Positions 43,779 to 54,200 of a stretch of 64,000 nucleotides of DNA are shown in pieces. The notes beneath the pieces were generated by a model that made no database searches, was not told the origin of the DNA, and was given only the letters and a program-made list of their open reading frames with translations. A program made the position numbers and the translations under genes. The first letter of the stretch is position 1. Each line of letters opens with the position of its first letter. Source of the DNA: Bryobacterales bacterium (GTDB taxonomy: Bacteria > Acidobacteriota > Terriglobia > Bryobacterales > UBA6623); the NCBI GenBank assembly GCA_028819255.1, contig JAPPMB010000135.1, positions 1 to 64,000 on the forward strand, written 5' to 3'.

Positions 43779-45086
43779 CTAGATGAACGCAACAGACCCG
43801 TCCGCACGGAAGTCAGTGGTCCTCTTCCAAGGGCGGGGCGGGTAGTGCCTGAATGCCTCCTCGTTGAGTTCCACACCCCAGCCGGGCTTGTTCGGGATGT
43901 CCGCGTAGCCGTCCCTGACCATCGGCGGCTCGTCCAGCACATCGCGCCGGGCATCGTCGACGGGAGCCCTGTACTCCAAGATCAGGAAGTTTGGCGTCGA
44001 GGCTGCGAAATGGATGTTGACCATGGTCGCCAGCGGACTCATCGGATTGTGCGGCGCGACCATGATGTACTGGGCCTCGGCCATGGCTGCGATCTTTTTC
44101 ATCTCCATGATTCCGCCGCAGACGCACACGTCGGGCTGCACAACGTCCAGCGCCTGGATGTTGATTAAGTCGCGGAACTCGAACTTGGTGTAGTTGCATT
44201 CCCCCGACGCGAGCGGGATGTTGACATGGCGGGCCAGCTTCTTCATGGCGTCCGGATTCTCAGGCCGGATGGGCTCCTCCAGCCAGAATGGGGCGTAGGG
44301 CTCGATTTCCCTGGCGACCCGGATCGCGCGCTGGACCTCGAAGTAGCGCGCATGGATGTCCACGGCTATGTCGTGGTCCGGGCCCACAGCATCCCTGACG
44401 GCGCGGACACGCTCTCCGGCCGTGCGCGTGACCTCGTTGTAGGGCATCTGGTTGTCGCCCCGGTTGTGCGGGGACATCTTGCAGGCGTTGTAGCCGAATC
44501 GCTCGCGAAGCTCGACGGCGTTCTCGGCCGCTTCCTGAGGCGTGGATCCACCGATGGACTGATACAGCCGGACCTTGTCCCGCACGCGTCCTCCAAGCAA
44601 CGCCCAGACCGGCAGGCCCGCGGCCTTCCCCGCGATGTCCCACAGGGCGTGCTCGATGCCGCTGATGGCCGAATTAACGACGGAACCTCCGGGGAACCGA
44701 GTCGTGTTGTACATGTAGTCCCACAGAAACTGAATGTTCCGCGGATCCTGTCCAACCAGCCAGCGGCTGTAGTCCTCGACGACCTTGGCGGTCGCCTCAT
44801 CGGGCCCGCATGAGTAGGCCTCGCCGATACCGTGGATCCCCTGGTCCGTGCTCACCTTTACATAGACCCAGTTGCGGCCGCTGATCGTGGCGGAACCTCC
44901 CTGTCCTCCTCGCGTGCTGCCGACAAGGAATGTCTGGATGCCCGTGATCTTCATCGGCGGCTGGCCTCCGATCTGGGCGGGAGCCTGGAAGGGCGCGGCC
45001 GCGGCGGCGGCCGCAAGGCCACCCCTGCTGAGGAAGGATCGGCGTTGCACAGGCAGCAGTGTGTCGAACGCGTGGCGCGGTGTCAA
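43779..45086 (-). CDS. Tat-exported mandelate racemase/galactonate dehydratase-type enzyme
   Basis: 435 aa. A twin-arginine signal (QRRSFLSRGGLAAAAAAAPF) precedes an enolase-superfamily enzyme. The metal ligands read DIHARY, WLEEP and ASGE, and the catalytic His is in VAPHNPMSP. Asp-x-His in DIH together with HNP is the pattern of D-galactonate/D-mannonate dehydratases, which remove water from sugar acids. Export of such an enzyme is unusual and suggests periplasmic sugar-acid use. The start is ATG 45086; GTG 45050 is an alternative closer to the signal. Confidence 0.9.
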   Translation of the reverse strand: MTPRHAFDTLLPVQRRSFLSRGGLAAAAAAAPFQAPAQIGGQPPMKITGIQTFLVGSTRGGQGGSATISGRNWVYVKVSTDQGIHGIGEAYSCGPDEATAKVVEDYSRWLVGQDPRNIQFLWDYMYNTTRFPGGSVVNSAISGIEHALWDIAGKAAGLPVWALLGGRVRDKVRLYQSIGGSTPQEAAENAVELRERFGYNACKMSPHNRGDNQMPYNEVTRTAGERVRAVRDAVGPDHDIAVDIHARYFEVQRAIRVAREIEPYAPFWLEEPIRPENPDAMKKLARHVNIPLASGECNYTKFEFRDLINIQALDVVQPDVCVCGGIMEMKKIAAMAEAQYIMVAPHNPMSPLATMVNIHFAASTPNFLILEYRAPVDDARRDVLDEPPMVRDGYADIPNKPGWGVELNEEAFRHYPPRPWKRTTDFRADGSVAFI

Positions 45087-45276
45087 CCTCCTGCGTCTCG
45101 CGTTCGCGCTATTGCGAGCGGGTTCCTCCCTTGCGGATCGTCCCAGAGGCTTCCGGGGTCGGGTCCTCGGGAGCCGTGCCTGCGTGCCTGTTCACTCCGG
45201 TGAAAGGACTGATGGGAAACTCCCGGACACTCCGCCGGAATGCACGTCCCGTCCTTGCCGGTCTCCGATGTGGCGG

Positions 45277-45828
45277 CTATGCGTGCTCGGTGTGGGTGCA
45301 TCCGGGGAACTCGTCAATGGCGGTGTTCCCCGCGTAGCCGAGATCCTCGTGAATGCCGATCCGGGATGTGTAGTAGCCTTCGATCGCAGACCGCTTGACG
45401 AGGGCGAAGAAGCGCTCGAGGTCGGACTCTGCGCTGCCTTCATTGCGTGCCATTTCCGCAACCAGTTCGTCCTGTTGAGCAAGGTCGCACTCGACAAAGC
45501 CGCGCCCGAACAGGTCCTCGGCGCGCTCGGAGACCGCCCGCAGACCTTCGAGCCACCTTTCCTGCATTCCCGGCGCACTGTCCGCGACGGTGACGTCGAT
45601 GTATCGCGCGACCTTTGCAGCTCGCGCGCCAGGCGAGTGGTCGTCCGCCGGAAGAATCACCTCCGTCAATGCGTCGAGCAGATCGAGGTCCGCGACCGAG
45701 AAGAATTCCGGCCTGTAGTCGCGCTGTGTGCATGCAATCTGAACCAGACCGCTCGATCCGGGGAGCACACCGGCCGCGACGAGCTTGAGGACAGTCCTGC
45801 GTTCCATTGCGCGGTCACCCCAGTTCAT
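45277..45828 (-). CDS. Gluconate 2-dehydrogenase subunit 3 family protein
   Basis: 183 aa with a twin-arginine signal (ERRTVLKLVAAGVLPGS); ATG 45807 (MERRTVLK) may be the real start rather than 45828. The conserved core includes LDALTEVILPADDHSPGARA and the end SRIGIHEDLGYAGN. In known enzymes this small subunit carries the folded large GMC subunit through the Tat system. Its start overlaps the GMC gene's 3' end by 14 bp (if 45828), so the pair is coupled. The usual third subunit, a multihaem cytochrome, is not in the window. Confidence 0.9.
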   Translation of the reverse strand: MNWGDRAMERRTVLKLVAAGVLPGSSGLVQIACTQRDYRPEFFSVADLDLLDALTEVILPADDHSPGARAAKVARYIDVTVADSAPGMQERWLEGLRAVSERAEDLFGRGFVECDLAQQDELVAEMARNEGSAESDLERFFALVKRSAIEGYYTSRIGIHEDLGYAGNTAIDEFPGCTHTEHA

Positions 45829-47416
45829 TGCGCCGGAACCGCTCCGCGATTCCGTCAGCCGTGCGCCACGAGAGCGCGATGTTTGTCAGCGTCGGGTTCT
45901 TCTCCGGATAGGCCGGGAAGACCGAGGCGTCCGCGACGAAGAGGTTCGGCAGGTCGTGGACCCGGCCGCGGGTGTCCACGACGGACGACCGCGAATCCGT
46001 TCCCATCCGCGTTGTGCCCACCCAGTGGTTGAGGTCGATCACGAGATCCTCGACCTCGACGGTCCCGGGCGTGTCGATCACCTCGCCGTCCCCGGCCCGG
46101 ATGATCTCCTCGCACTTCTCGACCATGTCGCGGGCCATGGCAACGTCGGAATCGTCGTAGTGCAGATGCACACGGGGCAGCGGCACGCCGTACCCGTCCC
46201 GGCGGCCGGGATCGAGATCCACGAACTTGTTCGCCGAGATCAGCGTTGTGCCCTGCATGTTCATGCCGGCGTGGCCGATGTTCAAGTCCCGCAGCCTCTT
46301 CTTCAGGGCCGAGCCGTATCCCGGCGCATGCTGGATCGCCATGCGGTGCGATGTGACGCCGGCTCCGCACTGCACCTGGTAGGTGCCTTCGAAGTTCGGA
46401 CTCGGCTCGTCCCAGTAGAGTCCCGTGAGCAGGGAGTGGTAGTAGCTTGTGCCGTCGTCGTTGGAGGCGTCCCGGCCCAGGATCTGCGGAAAGAAGCCGC
46501 GCACGGTCACGCCGAAGTGGCTCGTGAGATTTCTGCCGACGTGTCCGCTCGAATTGCCGACATCCGAAATGAGCATCAGGCGGGCGGTCTCCACGGCGCT
46601 GCACGAGAGCACGACTGCCTTGGCGTCAAGCTCCTGAGCGCTGCCGTCCTTCGACCTGTACTCGATCCCGACCGCCCGGCCGCCTTCGGGAGAGACGCGG
46701 ACACGCGTGGCCATGGACTCCGTGAAGATCGTGAGGTTGCCGGTCTCCTCGGCCAGCGGGATCGGCGTGTTCACGGAGGTGTACTTCGCATCCACGGCGC
46801 AGCCGGAACAGTGTCCGCAGTAGTGGCACTTCTGCCGGAACTTCCATTCGGGCTTCGTCGGAGGTTCTGTCAGCATCGCCTTGCGCTGGGCCACGAACGC
46901 CATCCTGGCGCCGCGCTCGCGCAGACGCTCGACGCCGAGGCGAAGCCTCTCCTCGGCGCACCGCATGGGCACCGGCTTGAGAAACTCGCCGTCGGGCATG
47001 TTGGACAGGCCGTCCCTGTACCCGTACACGCCCATCAGCTGCTCGGCACGGCTGTAGTAGGGGGCAACCTCGTCGTAGGAGATCGGCCAGGCTTCAAAGT
47101 CCCTTGGGCCGAAGCGCAGGGAGTGTCCGGCCCAGCACACTGATCGCCCGCCCAGCGCGCGAATCTGTCCGTGACCGGGACGGTCGCCGACGGGAGTGAA
47201 ATGATCGCGGAGGAAATTGTCCCGCCAGAAGTTCGGGGCGCGCCGGTCGCGGTACTCGTAGGGCCAGTGGTGGCCGTTGTAGTCGACCCCTGCCACAAGT
47301 CTGGGACCGGCTTCGACGAGAGCGACTTTCAATCCCGCCTTGGCGAGGGCGAAGGTCGCGATCCCCCCTCCCGGACCGCTGCCGACGACGATCACATCGT
47401 ATTGCCCCTCTGCCAA
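45815..47416 (-). CDS. GMC-family FAD oxidoreductase, large subunit
   Basis: 533 aa from TTG 47416, which has GGAGG eight bases upstream; ATG 47464 is an alternative. The FAD loop is VIVVGSGPGGG, the substrate region has the active His in LNHWVGTTRMG and Asn in EKNPTLTNIAL. A cysteine cluster C-x2-C-x2-C-x2-C lies in KCHYCGHCSGC, which could hold an iron-sulfur cluster as in FAD glucose dehydrogenases. Together with the Tat-carrying subunit 3 it should form a periplasmic sugar or sugar-acid dehydrogenase. The substrate is not predictable. Confidence 0.9.
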   Translation of the reverse strand: MAEGQYDVIVVGSGPGGGIATFALAKAGLKVALVEAGPRLVAGVDYNGHHWPYEYRDRRAPNFWRDNFLRDHFTPVGDRPGHGQIRALGGRSVCWAGHSLRFGPRDFEAWPISYDEVAPYYSRAEQLMGVYGYRDGLSNMPDGEFLKPVPMRCAEERLRLGVERLRERGARMAFVAQRKAMLTEPPTKPEWKFRQKCHYCGHCSGCAVDAKYTSVNTPIPLAEETGNLTIFTESMATRVRVSPEGGRAVGIEYRSKDGSAQELDAKAVVLSCSAVETARLMLISDVGNSSGHVGRNLTSHFGVTVRGFFPQILGRDASNDDGTSYYHSLLTGLYWDEPSPNFEGTYQVQCGAGVTSHRMAIQHAPGYGSALKKRLRDLNIGHAGMNMQGTTLISANKFVDLDPGRRDGYGVPLPRVHLHYDDSDVAMARDMVEKCEEIIRAGDGEVIDTPGTVEVEDLVIDLNHWVGTTRMGTDSRSSVVDTRGRVHDLPNLFVADASVFPAYPEKNPTLTNIALSWRTADGIAERFRRNELG

Positions 47417-47557
47417 GCTCCGGTTCCTCCCTCGCTCCCGCCGTGTGCCAGATTGTTGTACCACGGGTGCCGGACCGCGCGGGACAGCCGATCGCGGGCC
47501 GGGCCTGTCCGGGAAGCGGCCTTGACATCGTGTGCGACTTGCCGCAATCTACAGCCT

Positions 47558-48403
47558 ATGGACCGCCGTGAATGGATGATGACAGCCGCTGCCGCCCTTG
47601 CGGCGGCCCCCCTCGCAGGGCAAGGGGGCAAGATGGAGCGCGCCCTCATCGACAGCATGCTGCCCAAGGAGCTGGACCTCGTCGACCGCTTCAAGCTGGC
47701 GATCGAGACCGGATTCACCGCGATGGAGGTTCGGGCCGTGGCAGATGACTCCGAGGCGGAGCGGATTCACGACGCTGCGCAGGCCGCCGGTCTCCGCATC
47801 CACTCGGTGATGAACCAGACCCACTGGAGGCACCCCCTGTCGAGCCCCGATCCGGCGGAGGTCGAGGCCTGCGTCGAGGGAATGCGCGCTTCGCTCCGGC
47901 AGGCCGAGCTGTACGGCGCCGACGCCGTCCTGCTGGTGCCGGCTGTCGTGAGATCGGACACGACCTACGAACAGGCGTGGAAGCGCTCGCAGCGCGAGAT
48001 CCGCAAGCTGATCCCGCTGGCCGAGAAGCACGACGTCATGATTGCCGTCGAGGATGTCTGGAACAAGTTCCTGCTGACCGCCCGGGACTTCCGCCAGTTC
48101 ATCGACGAGCTGAACCACCCCCTCGTCCAGGCCTACTTCGATGTCGGGAACATCGTCCACTTCGCCGTCCCGGAACACTGGATCCACCAACTCGGCGGCC
48201 GGATTGTCAAGGTCCATCTGAAGGACTACTCCCGCCGCGACGGATTCGTCAATCTGGGGGAGGGCGATGTCGACTGGCCCGCCGTGCGGGAAGCGTTTGC
48301 GGCGGTGGGCTACAATGCCGAGGCAACAGTGGAACTGAGAGGCGGCGACCGAGCCTACCTGATGGACCTCGGCGAGCGAGTGGATCGCCTCTTGGGCCTC
48401 TAG
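47558..48403 (+). CDS. Sugar phosphate isomerase/epimerase family protein (TIM barrel)
   Basis: 281 aa. A short exported-looking start (MDRREWMMTAAAALAAAPLA) leads into an AP-endonuclease-2-type barrel with metal acids in AVEDVWNKF, AYFDVGNIVHF, the lysine-rich KVHLKDY and VELRGGD. It is a paralogue of the epimerase at 15.8 kb. ATG 47558 sits at the signal start; the longer frame to 47171 overlaps the GMC gene and is rejected. Divergent from the GMC gene by about 140 bp. Confidence 0.9.
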   Translation: MDRREWMMTAAAALAAAPLAGQGGKMERALIDSMLPKELDLVDRFKLAIETGFTAMEVRAVADDSEAERIHDAAQAAGLRIHSVMNQTHWRHPLSSPDPAEVEACVEGMRASLRQAELYGADAVLLVPAVVRSDTTYEQAWKRSQREIRKLIPLAEKHDVMIAVEDVWNKFLLTARDFRQFIDELNHPLVQAYFDVGNIVHFAVPEHWIHQLGGRIVKVHLKDYSRRDGFVNLGEGDVDWPAVREAFAAVGYNAEATVELRGGDRAYLMDLGERVDRLLGL

Positions 48404-48443
48404 CCCCGCTCCCCTTTCTGCCACCAAAGGAGACCCAGACCCC

Positions 48444-48827
48444 ATGATCTGCGACTGTCCCAAGGCGACCCACGCGCTGCTGCGCATCGTGACCGCCTTC
48501 CTGTTCATTCCTCACGGCTACCAGAAGCTGTTCGGCCTGGGCGGCGTTGGGCCCAGGGACGGCGTCCTGCCCATGATCGCCGGATCGATCGAGCTCGTCG
48601 GAGGCATCCTGATCCTGATCGGATTCAAGACGAGATGGGTTGCATTCCTCTGCTCGGGCCTGATGGCGGCGGCGTACTTCATGGCGCACGCCAAGGACGG
48701 TTTCCTGCCCCTGCTCAACCGGGGCGAGCTTGCGGTGCTCTACTGCTTCGTGTTCCTGTTCCTGTGGGCCAACGGATCCGGACCCTGGTCGGTCGACGAC
48801 CTCCTCGCGAAACGCAAGGATTCATGA
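48444..48827 (+). CDS. DoxX-family membrane protein
   Basis: 127 aa with four membrane segments and the DoxX pattern (LLRIVTAFLFIPHGYQKLFG, then GSIELVGGILILIGF, AAYFMAH, GELAVLYCFVFLFLWANG). These inner-membrane proteins act in quinone or redox chemistry. AAGGAG occurs about 13 bases upstream of the ATG. Its 3' end overlaps that of the convergent nucleotidyltransferase by six bases. Confidence 0.9.
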   Translation: MICDCPKATHALLRIVTAFLFIPHGYQKLFGLGGVGPRDGVLPMIAGSIELVGGILILIGFKTRWVAFLCSGLMAAAYFMAHAKDGFLPLLNRGELAVLYCFVFLFLWANGSGPWSVDDLLAKRKDS

Positions 48828-50120
48828 GCCGGAGACGGGAAAGCGCATCCTGACGTAGGCGAGAGCCGCGTCCCGACCGGTGATTTCCCCCTCGATCTGA
48901 CGTTCCTCGACTTCGGTCAGGATCTCCCGGAATACGGGACCGGGCACATACCCCTCCTCGATGAGGTCGCGGCCCGTCAGCAGCCTGGGCAGCGGCTTCT
49001 CGGCCTCGATCTGCCTCAGCCCCTCGGCGGCGAACTCGTAGTTGGCGAGCTTGCCGTGGCTGGAGAGGCAGTCGACGCGGTGCAGCTCGAGGTGCTCGCC
49101 GAAGCCGGGCTGTTCCAGGAACCGGCGCAGCTTTCCGGGCCTCATCTGCCTGACCGCCATGAACCTCATGTGATCCTGAACGAGGGCTACGACCTGCCTG
49201 GTGTCCGCGTTCGAGAAGCGCAGCCTGGAACAGATCCGTCGCGTCAGCTCGACTCCGCGCTCTACGTGGCCGTGGAAGCGGATCCGGTCGGACATCGTGA
49301 ACGTGTCCGGCTTTCCGACGTCATGCAGCAGGACGCCCCAGGCGAGTGTCGCAGGGGGCGATTCCAGCAGGTCCAACATGAGCATCGTGTGGACCCAGAC
49401 GTCGCCCTCGGGATGGAATTCCGGCGGCTGCTCGACACCTTGCAGCGCCTTGACCTCAGGCAGCAGGCGCTCGAGCAGCCCGCTCCTGTCGAGTAGTTCG
49501 AAGCCGCGCCTGGCGCCGCCTTCGGTGAGAATGCGGGTCAGCTCAATCTGTATGCGCTCTGCCGCAACGGACGCGATCGCCGGGGCGCATACGCGGATGG
49601 CCGAGAGAGTGGCGGCCTCGATCTCGAAGTCGAGGCTCGCCGCGAAGCGGACGGCCCGGAGCATCCGGAGCCGGTCCTCGCGGAATCGGACAAGCGGATC
49701 GCCGACGGCCCGGATGAGCCTGCGCCGCAGGTCGCGCTCTCCCCCGACAAAGTCAAGCATGGAGTCCGACACCGGATCGTGCAGGATCGCATTGACCGTG
49801 AAGTCCCGCCGGAGGACATCGACCCTAGGATCCGAGGTGTAGATCACCCTGTCCGGCCTGCGGCCGTCGCTGTAGCCGCAGTCCCGCCGGAAAGTCGCGA
49901 TTTCGACCAGATCCTCTCCGTCCCGCACCGCCGCGATGCCGAACCTCGGGCCGACGACGCGGGCGTCCGGGAAGATCGCGAGCACCTCGTCGGGAAGGGC
50001 GCTGGTGGCCACGTCCCGGTCTTTGACGCTCCGGCCCAGCAGGCCGTCGCGCACGCAGCCCCCGACCCAGAACGCCTGGTGCCCGGCTTCCTGGAGCTTG
50101 CGGATGACGCCCTGCGACAT
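48822..50120 (-). CDS. cca: tRNA nucleotidyltransferase/poly(A) polymerase family with HD domain (CCA-adding type)
   Basis: 432 aa, class II nucleotidyltransferase. Motifs in order: GGCVRDGLLGR, the metal pair in DRDVAT, RRDFTVNAI, GDPLVRFREDRLRMLRAVR. An HD hydrolase domain follows with FHPEGDVWVHTMLMLD and LLHDVGKPDT. This combination occurs in CCA-adding and A-adding enzymes with repair functions. tRNA-Lys here already encodes CCA, so the enzyme may mainly repair tRNA ends, though other tRNAs may lack it. Confidence 0.92.
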   Translation of the reverse strand: MSQGVIRKLQEAGHQAFWVGGCVRDGLLGRSVKDRDVATSALPDEVLAIFPDARVVGPRFGIAAVRDGEDLVEIATFRRDCGYSDGRRPDRVIYTSDPRVDVLRRDFTVNAILHDPVSDSMLDFVGGERDLRRRLIRAVGDPLVRFREDRLRMLRAVRFAASLDFEIEAATLSAIRVCAPAIASVAAERIQIELTRILTEGGARRGFELLDRSGLLERLLPEVKALQGVEQPPEFHPEGDVWVHTMLMLDLLESPPATLAWGVLLHDVGKPDTFTMSDRIRFHGHVERGVELTRRICSRLRFSNADTRQVVALVQDHMRFMAVRQMRPGKLRRFLEQPGFGEHLELHRVDCLSSHGKLANYEFAAEGLRQIEAEKPLPRLLTGRDLIEEGYVPGPVFREILTEVEERQIEGEITGRDAALAYVRMRFPVSGS

Positions 50121-50157
50121 GAAGACCGTCCTCTCGCGCCGAAGGGAGGGGGCCTGG

Positions 50158-51210
50158 CTAGAGCTTCGGGCGGTACCCGGCCCGGGTTCGAATGCGAAGC
50201 CTTCGCTGGTCGGGCGAGGTCAGCTCGACCTGGATGCTCCGCCACCCGCGATTCGGGTTCGGCTGCGGGTAGTACGTCAGGGTGTAGGAGCTTGCCAGCT
50301 CCTCCCGGATCTCGACGAATGCCTCGGACTGCCGCTGCCAGGTCTTGGCGAAGTACGCCTTGCCGCCCGTGCGTTGCGTGATGCGCCGGAAGGCGTTGCT
50401 CGAGATCGGGTCGCGGTTCAGCTCCCTCGTGCTGATGACGTAGATCGGCACGCCCTCGTCCTCGGCGATGGCCCCGACGTCGTCCGGCGAGACCGCGCTG
50501 GCGTTGTCCGGCCCGTTGGAGAACACGATGATCACCTTGCGTCCGGAGACTCTCGCGGCATCGCGCAGAGTCAGCAGCAGGCAGTTGTACAGGGCCGTCT
50601 CGTCGCCGGCCACCGACCGCCGCAGGCCGCGCAGGGCGTCGTCGTGCTCGTCCGACAGCGCGGCGTGCCGCGTCAGGTTGCGACTGAACGAATAGACCGC
50701 GACGGAGTCCGCCTGATCGAGCCCGCGAATGAAGTCGGCGATCGCGTCCTCCGCATACACCAGGCTCCGGTACATGAAGTTGCTGGTGTCGAACAGCACG
50801 AACACGTTCGTCCCGACGATCTGCCCCGCGATGGCGTCCGGCAGGGCAAGCCGGGTGTCCGCTTCCGGGGTGCCCTGGGCCGGACGGAATCCGGTCCTCG
50901 TGATCCTCCGCGGAGCCTCGTTGCCTTCGCCGAACGATGCGATGGACTGCTGGATGCCGTCCTCGGTGATCCGGAAGTGCTCGGGCGTGAGGTCCCGGAT
51001 GTACCGCCCGCGCTGGTCGGTTACCGCGATGTTGAGCATCACGAGATCGACCTCGACCTCGAAGAGGGCGGCCGGCTCGTCCAGTGGGACGGGCACCTGC
51101 TGCCCCGCGGCGGGATTCGCCAGAAGGCACAGCCCCGCGACGGCGGCCGCCACGCGGCCGCTCGCTCCAATGCTCGATGTTCTTCCCCGCTCCACTGCCT
51201 GAGCCTCCAT
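50158..51210 (-). CDS. Secreted VWA-domain protein (acidobacterial VWFA-related type)
   Basis: 350 aa from ATG 51210; ATG 51222 would add four residues. A signal (VAAAVAGLCLLANPAAGQQ) leads into a beta-rich stretch (LVMLNIAVTDQRGRYI, LTPEHFRITEDGI) and a VWA domain with FVLFDTSNFM and FSNGPDNAS. The MIDAS position 4 is Asn-Phe-Met rather than the usual DxSxS order, so metal binding is doubtful. It is a paralogue of the 23.4-kb protein and lies 41 bp after the large exported protein gene, likely one operon. Confidence 0.85.
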   Translation of the reverse strand: MEAQAVERGRTSSIGASGRVAAAVAGLCLLANPAAGQQVPVPLDEPAALFEVEVDLVMLNIAVTDQRGRYIRDLTPEHFRITEDGIQQSIASFGEGNEAPRRITRTGFRPAQGTPEADTRLALPDAIAGQIVGTNVFVLFDTSNFMYRSLVYAEDAIADFIRGLDQADSVAVYSFSRNLTRHAALSDEHDDALRGLRRSVAGDETALYNCLLLTLRDAARVSGRKVIIVFSNGPDNASAVSPDDVGAIAEDEGVPIYVISTRELNRDPISSNAFRRITQRTGGKAYFAKTWQRQSEAFVEIREELASSYTLTYYPQPNPNRGWRSIQVELTSPDQRRLRIRTRAGYRPKL

Positions 51211-51251
51211 GATCCCCCCCATTATCGCCCTTCGGCCTCGGAATCCGGACC

Positions 51252-54200
51252 TCAGCCGCCGGCTGCGGCTTCGGTCACCTCTCCGGCCACCTCCGTGGCC
51301 TCCCCTGCCCCGAACTGGCTGCGAACCTGGTCGGCGATCATGCGCAGCGAGCGCCACAGCGCAGGCCAGTCGTCGAGGTGTGTGGCAAAGATCCGCTCAA
51401 GAGTCCGCTGCGTCCACTGCGGGACGAGGAGGTTCATCTCGACCGGATCGATGTGCAGTTCGTCCGAGAGCGCAGCCCAGAACAGGTTGTTCGACTCCCA
51501 GCTCTCGGCGAGGATGCGGCTCGAGTAGCCCATGAGTGTCGGGAACAAGGGAACATGGAGCAGCTCGAGCCGATATGAGTGGGCCAGTCGGGGATGCGGC
51601 ATGCCGAAACGGCTCGCGATGCGATCCTCGGAGAACCGCGCGGCGTCCCGCCCCTCAAGCTCCGCGATCGCCGCCAGGTAGGGCTCGCCGATCTCGCCGA
51701 GGCCGCCCTCGCGGAGCCGGTGCGCCAGATCGAACAGCTCGGCCGGCGTGGGGATGTCGAGGCCCTCGGCGACCCGGCCCCGCCGGAACGCCTCCTCCAT
51801 CTTCCACACGCGGGACGGCTCCAGCCGCCGCAGCAGCAGCGTCCTGATCGTTTCGCGCAGCTCCGAGCCGAGCGCGGACTGGGCGATGACCGACTTCGCC
51901 ATGCGCAGGTGCAGGCCCACGTAGTGCAGGTCCGCCGGCTGGACGCCCCACCAGCGCGGCAGCGTGGCGCCCAGCAGCATCTGGGGTGCCAGGTCCTGCC
52001 AGATCAGGGCCTGACGCTCCGTCGGAATCATGAAGTTCTGCTCTGCGGAGGCCAGCTCGTAGGGCAGCGACATGAGCGAGCCGACGAGCCTTCCGCCCCC
52101 GCTGCTGGGCCAGCCCGTGGACTGCATGCGGGTCCGCGCCCAGCTGAACTTGCCCTCGGGCCCAAGGAAGTCGTGGCTCCGGACGAACAGGGGGTTGGCG
52201 CGGATCAGTTCGGCGCCCGGCGGCGAATAGAGCGCGTAGACGATACCCACCAGCGAATCGCGCAGGATGGGGGCGAGCTCGCCGCGGATCGCGAGCAGCC
52301 GGCCCGGATTGCCCTGGGCCCGGTCAACCGCCCGCCGGAGGTTGAGGGTCCGCTGGCGCTGGATGTGGCGTTCCACCCAGTGACCTCGGGCCATCGCGTT
52401 GGATTCCTCGACCGAGAGAAGCGAACGCGGCAGGCGGATGTCCGAAATGCTCTCCGAGAGCCGGTTCGCCATCGCCACGTTGAACGCCTCGCCGCGCGAG
52501 ACCCGCTCAAGATGGTCGGCCAGGTCGAACAGGGTCTTCAGCGGTACGAGCCGCTGGAGAGTCAGCAGCTGGTTGATGCCGCTCAGGATCTCCTGCCGGG
52601 TCTGGCCCTCGCCGGGTCCGGGCTCGCCAACCAGCAGGTCGAGGAGCGCCACCTGCGGTTCCTCGGCGCCTTCGCGGCCGGTCGCTTCCAGCAGGGCAAG
52701 CACGCCGCTGCGGCCTGCCTCGAAGACCGCCTGCTGGTCGGTGACCGCGTTCGAGGCGGACAGCAGGGCCTGCAGGGAGGAGTCCGCCTTGTCATCGGGG
52801 ATTGCGCCGTTGCGGCGCAGGACCTGCCAGATCGCGAGCTGAGCCTGGAGAACGCCGGTCGCGTCCGCCCGCCGCAGTGCGTTGCCGATCCGGTCGAGGC
52901 GCGCCATCGTGTCGAGGTGGGCGGCAACCGTGGTCTCGGAAATGTCCGGCGAGTCGTTGTAGAGGGCGAACTGCTCGCCGTGCACGGGATAGGCGTGGAT
53001 CAGCCGTTCCACCGCCTGCGCGGAAAGCGGCCGGGATCGATGTCGCTCCATGTCGGAGACGGCGAGGAAGATCCGCAGGGGCTCGTTCTCGATGGCCTTG
53101 CGGCAGAGAGCGAACATGGCCTCGATGACGTCGTCGGCCTCCGTCCAGCCCGCTGCGGACTCGGTGAGCCTTCCGTCGTACTTGCCGTGCGGGTGCTTGA
53201 CAAAAAGATCCCTCCAGGGCGCGACGCCGCCGGGGATGCGCGGCCTCCCGTCGGACCCAAAGTCGAGACGGGAGGAGAGCAGCAGCAGATCCGCGCTGGC
53301 GCGGAAGATCGGCCGGGCCGGACCTGGACTGGTCACCTTGCCGCGCACGGCCGCGTAGAAGCGCTCGATGCGCTGCGGGTCGAGGAAGTACGCGCGGGCA
53401 GCCTCGCCCTGAACCCTCGCCAGGGCATCGTAGAACGCCGCCATCCAGCCGTCGTCCAGCTCGATCAGCTGCTGGAAAAACCGCCCTCCCTGATCGGCCG
53501 GCGTGTCTGTGAGCCGTGCCCACGCCCGCTCGGCCCGGGCCCCGCCGGCGACCACGGCGCGACCGTCGCGGACCTCGAACATCGCCCCGAAGAAATCGAG
53601 GACGGGGGCGTAGTCCTTGAGTCTCTCGACAGGAACTGCCTCGCGCAGCGCCTCGGCCGTTGGGCGGTGCAGATTGTGCATCGCGATGTACAGCCTCGCC
53701 AGTCCGGGATCTTCGATGAAGGTGTCGAGAAAGTTGTCCTTGGCCCCTTTCGCCGCCCCGAACCAGTAGTCGCGCCCGAACAGGACCGGCAGGAGCGTCG
53801 GGCCGAACCGATAGTGGAATTCCTCGCCGCGCCGGAAGGCGAGCTCGAGATCGGCCAGCGGAAACGCCGAGTCGATCGCGAGGAACGCCCGGGAGGGATT
53901 GACGGTCTCCAGGACCGCATCCGGCCCGCACTCCCCTCGCAGGCGGTAGCCGATAATCTTGAGGAGCTGGGCCGTCTCGGCCGACTCGCACACCGGAACA
54001 TCGATCGTGTTGTCGTCTCCGGCGAAGACCTCGAGCTCCCTCGCCTGGGTGAGGTACTGCTTGAGCAGCTTGAGGAACTCGGTCGGCTCCAGGGCGCCGC
54101 TCCCCCGCGACGCGTGATAGCCGCCCGTGAAGATCGTGCGCCCGAGCGACGGCAGAGTCTCCTCCACCTCCATGTCGGTCGACAGCGCAGCCATCCGGCG

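Noticed and set aside
45785-47143. A 452-aa plus-strand open frame
   Set aside because: Antisense to the GMC oxidoreductase, whose FAD and active-site motifs are clear.
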